64,000 nucleotides of DNA from Warburgia ugandensis (taxonomy: Eukaryota; Streptophyta; Magnoliopsida; Canellales; Canellaceae). The stretch is taken from assembly GCA_035236585.1 (NCBI GenBank), contig CP141137.1, positions 49,622,057-49,686,056 of the forward strand. Reading direction: 5' to 3'. The stretch's first letter is position 1; each line of letters begins with the position of its first letter. The position numbers and the translations under genes are program-made. Positions 58,265-64,000 of the stretch are shown one piece after another. The notes beneath the pieces are model-generated. The model was not told the origin of the DNA. It did no database searches and saw only the letters and a program-made list of their open reading frames with translations.

Positions 58265-60060
58265 TAGTTGTGATTGCATACATACCTTTTTAAGATTTTC
58301 ATGTATCTCTCAAATGGGTACATCCAAAGTAAACTAGCTTGCAGAGTCTAACCTCATCAATGTGGTGCACTATTAAGTGTACCACGATTCAAAGAAGGAT
58401 GGTGGCAAGATTATTTTAATCTCACATAAAGTTGTCGCTAGATGACCTTGAATTTCTTATAATTTTGAAACATTCACCACCTTCTTGCACAAATCATTAA
58501 AGAAGTAGCAGAATTTTGTAATAGCACCCCTAACTTTGTTTGATAAAATTGAATATATTGCTTTAGGCAGTAGTTGTTGCATCAATACATAAAAATTGTG
58601 GGACTTCATCCTCAATGATTTCAACTCTTCCATGGAGACAATGTTTTTAAAGTTTAAAGAGTAGACGTCTGGATTTTAAGCTTGAACAGGGTTTTATATA
58701 TTATTCTCCTCTCCTCTCTATTGAGCATACAATTTGCCTTAGGCAGGTATGTTTCTTGACTACCCCTATCCTTTGGATGCAACCTCCTCTTCAAACCCAT
58801 GTTCTAAGATCCATTTGAGTAGCAAGTCCATCCTTTATTTTTTCTGGGATATTAAGCAAGGTACCTTTCAAGCTTTCACACACATCCTTCTCAATGTGCA
58901 TGACATCAAGCATATGGTGTAGATGTAGTGATTTCTAGTATGTCAGTTGAAAGAATATTGATTTCTTCTTCCAACAACTTCTACAATTACTTTCACCTGC
59001 TATTTATTTGATTTCTTTACCTACAAGACATTAATGTTTTCAATTGATTCCAATGCTTGTCATCTTCTTAGCATCTTTGGAGGTGTCCTTGTCTCTACAC
59101 TCCCATTAAATTCTCCCTTTTTAAAACAATATGGATGTCTCTGTGCAACCATCTTTTGTGCCCAAAGGATGTTATTTTTCTACCATGTTTAAGTTGTACA
59201 GCATATGTTTAATCACTATAGATAGGACGAGCATTGTATCCCTTCACAGTGCATCTAGACAAATTATCGTATGCAGGGAAGTCGCTTATTGTCCACAATA
59301 GTATAACCTTTAGGGTGAATGACTCTTTCTTATATGCATCGTATGCTTCAATGCCTACGTCCCATAAGACCTCAAGATCATAGATCAAAGGAGACAAGTC
59401 CATGTCAATGTCATTCTCTAGCTGCTTTAGACTAGATATTAACATAATTAGCATCATGAACTTCCTCTTCTTGCATAGAGATAGTGGGAGGTTGTAGCAA
59501 ACTAATATAATGAGTCAACAACTATACTTATTGAACCATGAGGATTAATCCCATATGCAAATAATACAAGTCATAAGTTTCTAGGTTCTTCATCAAAATT
59601 AGGCCACATGAAGTCTATGAGCTTCCATGTTAGGCTATGTACTAGATGGCTTAAAAAGCTATCAACTACTCTGTCATTAGCATCCATACTAATTTCTTCA
59701 CTATATCTGTTACACAGAACATTCTTTTGAACCTTAGAATAGGGGAAAAGTATCATAGAACCTTTATAGGAATGCCTGTAACTATCTTAGTTTAATTCTT
59801 ATTAACTTCCATCTTGGCTATCAACAAGTTGGGAATGTAATTTTATCCTTATGCTCCTTCTTATAGAAGATGCAATTATTGGAATACGGTTTTCTTTGCC
59901 TTTTATGTGGACCTCACCAATTTATTATACTTCGATAGCATCTTACCCACTACTTTCAAGACTTTTGTAAAACTTTGATAAAAAAACCAAATCTTAATTT
60001 CATGTTGTACTATCACTGTGGACAACTTGGTATAATCTTTACACTCAGGGTGCAATAGCT
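58265..60060 (-). pseudogene. CACTA transposase (TNP2-type with DUF4218-like C-terminus), decayed
   Basis: Minus-strand blocks run in the usual order. ECKDYTKLSTVIVQHEIK (about 60,000) comes first, then HSLTWKLIDFMWPNFDEEPR (59,585-59,640), ILVCYNLPP, ENDIDMDLSPLIYDLEVLW, and LLWTISDFPAYDNLS (the W-T-I-x-D-F-P-A-Y block). Further on are HMLDVMHIEKDVCESLKGTL, then HNFYVLMQQLLPKAI, NKVRGAITKFCYFFNDLCKK and ILPPSFFESWYTLIVHHIDE of the DUF4218-like region. It has many stops and frameshifts, so it is non-functional. No CACTA termini were recognised beside it. Such a protein could have moved non-autonomous elements like the one at 12.9 kb, but a direct link is not shown. Confidence 0.88.
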
Positions 60061-60089
60061 CATCGACTTTCTCTAATGTAGTATGAAAT

Positions 60090-60596
60090 TATAATACCTC
60101 GAGGTTCCAATAGTCACAATATTGTCCACTTTGGGGCACCCATACACCCCTCATGGCTTTGTTCTTCTCTTGTTTTCTAAGAAAAATAAGTTATGACTGT
60201 TAGAGTTTCCTGAACTCTTATAAATAACCTAGTTTCCTCTCCCCATGCGACGTGGGACTAACTCTCTGTCCTTTACCCCATCCTAAAAGCCTACTAGCCT
60301 TCTTTTGGCCCACCCTCATTAGCCCAAGGCTTCACATCTTCTCCCCTTAGGGAACACGCATCCCCGCATGGTCTCAACCATCGAGTGCCCACGTGCAGCT
60401 AGCCACCACACCATGAGGGGAACTGGCTCTGATACCATTTGTAACACCTCGAGGTTCCAACAATCACACTATTTTTCACTTTGGGCCCCCATATACCCCT
60501 CACAGCTTTGTTCTTCCTCGATTTCCTAGGAAAGATGCATTGTGACTATTAGAGTTCCCCGAACTCTTATAAACAACCTAGTTTCCTCTCCCCAGG
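60090..60596 (-). mobile_element. TRIM element (miniature LTR retrotransposon), cut by a larger LTR element
   Basis: On the minus strand the 3' LTR is 60,336-60,090 (TGTGAAGCCTTGGGC ... ending in a GGTATTATA-like end). A polypurine tract (about 60,337-60,350, AAGGGGAGAAGA) lies directly before it, an internal stretch is only about 100 bp, a primer-binding site TGGTATCAGAGCC at 60,426-60,438 follows the 5' LTR, whose end reads CGAGGTGTTACA. The 5' LTR is present from 60,440 to 60,596, where the next LTR element begins. Both LTRs share CTCGAGGTTCCAA, CCTAGTTTCCTCTCCCC and other blocks. TRIMs have no coding capacity. Apart from the cut 5' LTR it looks complete. Confidence 0.85.
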
Positions 60597-63500
60597 TGTA
60601 ATATCCTCAATTTTAATCTTAAATTAATGATAAGATAAATAAATTAAATTAAAAATTTTATGCATAGATTTTGGTTTTGAAAACTTGAAAATTAGAAAGT
60701 ACACGTCAATAGCATACCAATGACATAAAGAACATAGAAAATGAAGCTCAAACGAAGAAGTTATGAGCCATTGACGTTGTAAGGGTAGTCTGGTAATTTA
60801 GAAGGGCCCAAAATATAAGGGATGTTTTGATTGTGGCACCCCTTCCACCTTCTGCACGCCTCTATCAGATTCAATGACTTCACCAAAAAAATCATCGGAG
60901 GGAAGGCATATAAGGGAAGAGTTTGCCTTCCTCCTCCCCTGCATGATCTCTCTCTCCCTCAGTTTGCTCCTCTCATCATCTTCTCCATCATGCCCCTTCC
61001 CTCAAACCCTAACCTTTGCAAATCGAGCTTTTTTCGGCAACTAGAGCTTTGGCAGTGTCAACAACTGCTCAGCTGCTCGAGGTAAGCCCCAACCCTCTAA
61101 TCCCCCTTTGCATGTGTGGTATATACATCAATAGCGTGCGTGAAAATCAAAAAAACCGATGAGGGTTCGTCGTTTTTCCTAGAAATCTGTATACGCCATT
61201 GTTGGAATACAAATAGGTTGATAAAACATCATTAAAACAGAGATCAAACCGTCCATCTAGTGCATAAGGAACCCACGAACAAACCTTTTAAGTTTGAGGG
61301 AGATCCAAGGGGTGGTAACACAAAAAATCATGAAAAACCGTATCTAGGTAAATTTTAGAAACATGAGAAAAATTGAATAAAAAACTTAGTTTTTGGAAAA
61401 ATCAAGCCAAAGGAATATTAAAAATGAAAATTACATGCAATTCTGAGCAAAATGGTGCAAAAATCGCGTGATTTGGGCACCTGTGGGGTCACCGGCAACG
61501 ACCAGACCCCGGTTGTCTTCCCCAGCGCCAACCCCCCGCGTCGGTGCCCTGGCGCTAATGCTAGGACACCGAGCAGGATACCCCAGCAGGAACGACACAC
61601 ATGCGTGGGTCGTCGACCACCTGCGTGTGCTGTCACCAACAGTTGGGACTCTTGGCTTCCTAGTGACCAAGATGCACATGGGGGTGCGTCTCGGTGACCA
61701 GGATGCACGCAGCGCATCCTGGAGCTGTCATGTCTTGGTGACGCTGGTTTACACTAGTGTAAACCTGGGCTACCAGTGTAAACCAGTGCAAATGGCCTAG
61801 CCGCCCCCATTATAAATTAATATGTATTAATTTATGGGGTATTTTCACAAAAAACTTGATTTTGAGAGTTACAGAGGTCCAAATCACGATCGAAAACATC
61901 CATTGCTATCATCCTAATGACACGGACTTAGATTTAACTTAAAAACTTATAATTGATCACTTTTAATTTAGAAAAATTATAAAATAGTATCCAATAACTT
62001 AGATCTGATCGATCAAAGGGCGATTAGGTCTCAGAACTTGAACAAATAGAAAATATATTATACTAAACAAGGGCATGAGGAGTAAGTTAGATGTAATTAC
62101 TTTATAAATTAATCTAGACCATTGATCTAACCAAGATCTTGGAAAATTGTTAATCTGAGGATGATCTGACCATTAGCTTTAGGAATAAACATTGGATACA
62201 CACAAAAATGAACAGATGAACATGAGATGGGACTAAAGTTAAGAACCAAATCATAATTAAAGATCTTGGAGGATGATTCAAATGTTGGATCACTATAGAT
62301 TCCCTTATGATGAAATAAATAACAAGAAATAGTATTATGGTATTGACAAGTACATCTGAACGTCTAAGATAAGGGGATTATACGCTCGAGTCGAGTGATC
62401 TTACATTGAGGTAAGTGACGATATTTAATGTGTTGTTTTGATTTTAAAATCTTCCAGAATCATAACATCATGATTGATTGTAATTTAAATTGCACTAATT
62501 ATTAGTTGGTGATTTTGTGAGATTTAGAGTTTTATGCTATGATCGATATTAGAATTCGATAATATATTAAATGGATTTATGATAAATGATTTCTTGAGAT
62601 TGATACTCCGTATTTATGCATAATTAGAAATTTTCTTTTCTTATTGCATCATTGAAACTGATGGGTTTTTATGAGAAAGGAAAGTGGAGGCTTGGTGGCT
62701 GGTCCTTTTAGAGGCTAACCCTAGGATGAGGGCCATGCCTTGGGCATTGCGAGCCACGAGTACTCCTAATTTTCGAGATACTTAATTTTTATCTTTTGTG
62801 TTTTATGACAAGTGCTCTCACCTGATGGATGTCATGCTAGGAGGGAGAGGGCCAGACACCCACCCATTGAGATTGTGATGTGATTGTAATATGATAGATA
62901 CCTGCCCATAGATGGCTTTTGGTAGGGGTTTGGTAACATGGATAGTTCACACTACCAATCCGGGCCTTTTCATGGGGAGGGACGTTAAGTCTCCTGTTAT
63001 GGTGTCGATGGGGGGCAGCAGTGGTTGAGACCCTAGAGGGTTGCCACTACGGCATGACGATCCATACTCTTATTCTATGTGTTTGCATGATGAGCATGGA
63101 GATGTGATTGTATGCCTGGGTGTGACGACACTCAGAGGTTGGATATGAGTACTCATGATTGGTGATACGAGTGTATGTGACTCTCGTGGGACCGATGTAC
63201 CTTAGGGTGCCCTGTTATTATTATATGCTCATTTATATCAACTCATATCATGTTTTAAATCCATGAGATGCATGTTTTATCATACATGATGTTTTGAGAT
63301 TATGTTAGCATTGAATATAATGATTTTATTTTCATAGATGATAGATCTTCTCATTATATCAGCACTGTTATTCTATTTATTCCATCTTTATTATATTAAA
63401 TGTCTATGTACCTACACAAGCAATAGCTTGCTGAGGCATTGCTTTGCTTTGTAATGCCTTAGATCTCGAGTGTGATAGTAGGAAGGGCAAGACCATTGAG

Positions 63501-63962
63501 AGACCGTGATAGTAGTGGGAGATTCCTTTACTTTGACTGATAGACAGTGACGTGAGTTAGTAAACGAAATACCATATGACTTTCTTGATGGACTGTATAC
63601 TTTTATTTTATGGATTGATTATGATAGTTATACATATAATGAACATTTAGGTAAGTTGTTATGATAGATAGACCCTTGGCCACATTATTATTGTGTTTTG
63701 GATAATTATTATTTTGAAAATAAAGGCGCCGATGATTTTGATGTTGGGTTTACATGTGTATTGTTTCAAATCTATTATAGCAAAATTATATTTATGTTTT
63801 AAATTAAAATCGTGATGTTTTGGAAAAATAAAATAACACCCAGAGGTTTCAAGAAATATTCTAAAAAAGTAATTAACAAAGCATTTTTTTTTATATTTTG
63901 GGATCCTAATTACAACTATTATTATTATTAAAAAAAAACTTAGGAAAATATGAGATTTTACA
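60597..63962 (+). mobile_element. 5' LTR, 3.37 kb, Ty3/gypsy-type (element continues outside)
   Basis: It begins TGTAATATCCTCAATTTTAA inside the TRIM LTR and ends GAGATTTTACA just before a primer-binding site. AGCTTGCTGAGGCATTGC near 63,428 lies where the neighbouring LTRs have their GAGGTATTG-like box, and a GC-richer block at 62,680-63,200 matches their layout. The internal part lies beyond the window, so whether the element is whole is unknown. Lineage inferred. Frames at 61,418-61,800 lie in a GC-rich LTR block and are not genes. Confidence 0.85.
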
Positions 63963-63964
63963 GT

Positions 63965-63978
63965 TGGTATCAAAGCCC
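63965..63978 (+). other. Primer-binding site of the last LTR element
   Basis: TGGTATCAAAGCCC follows the LTR after two bases. It matches the initiator-Met type TGGTATCAGAGC except at one position. Confidence 0.82.
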
Positions 63979-64000
63979 AATCTATTCCATCATAATCTTT

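Noticed and set aside
61418-61800. Overlapping 80-110-codon frames on both strands
   Set aside because: They lie in a GC-rich block of the 5' LTR; several frames are open at once on both strands, which is a composition effect.

Overview
This is nuclear DNA from a flowering plant with a repeat-rich genome. The evidence is plant-type LINEs (L1 and RTE), an Au SINE, CACTA transposons, Ty3/gypsy-type LTRs of 3.4-5.1 kb, a TRIM, fragments of plastid and plant-mitochondrial DNA, and a plant MIR156/157 hairpin. Mitochondrial rps10 and rps19 in the captured DNA mean the donor lineage kept these genes, as many eudicots and early-diverging angiosperms do; the window does not resolve the species. I recognise no intact protein-coding host gene. 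Most of the many short open frames read through (GA)n/(CT)n tracts or through repeats.

Layout. 1-12.8 kb: non-coding DNA with a possible 5' exon on the minus strand near 4.4-4.6 kb, an old Au SINE (4.9 kb), an RTE LINE tail (6.4 kb) and several decayed L1 LINE pieces (8.7-11.2 kb). 12,869-19,326: a CACTA-type DNA transposon, flanked on both sides by TTA, with palindromic subterminal repeats and a ~200-bp tandem repeat. It carries about 4.5 kb of organellar DNA: plastid psbJ-petA joined directly to mitochondrial nad7, rps19 and rps10 pieces plus two unrecognised ORFs. 19.3-31 kb: LINE remnants, SINE heads and long GA/CT microsatellites. 31-36 kb: the most gene-like part, with a MIR157-type microRNA gene behind a TATA box (33.1-33.3 kb) and a recent Au SINE with a 19-bp target duplication (35.8 kb). 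37.8-39.0 kb: a foldback element whose arms share the 200-bp unit found inside the CACTA element.

42.8-56 kb is a nest: an RTE LINE has been entered by LTR elements, one leaving a 5.1-kb solo LTR with perfect TATAT duplications, and its far end meets a partial LTR element whose 5' LTR runs to 55,974. 56-58 kb is AT-rich with a degenerate tandem repeat. 58.3-60.1 kb is a decayed CACTA transposase; next to it lies a TRIM, cut in turn by a Ty3/gypsy-type 5' LTR that fills 60,597-63,962, with its primer-binding site just before the window ends.

The only feature likely to work as a host gene is the microRNA locus. The most unusual object is the CACTA element carrying joined plastid and mitochondrial DNA. 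All family assignments come from reading motifs and remembered family features; no database search was run.
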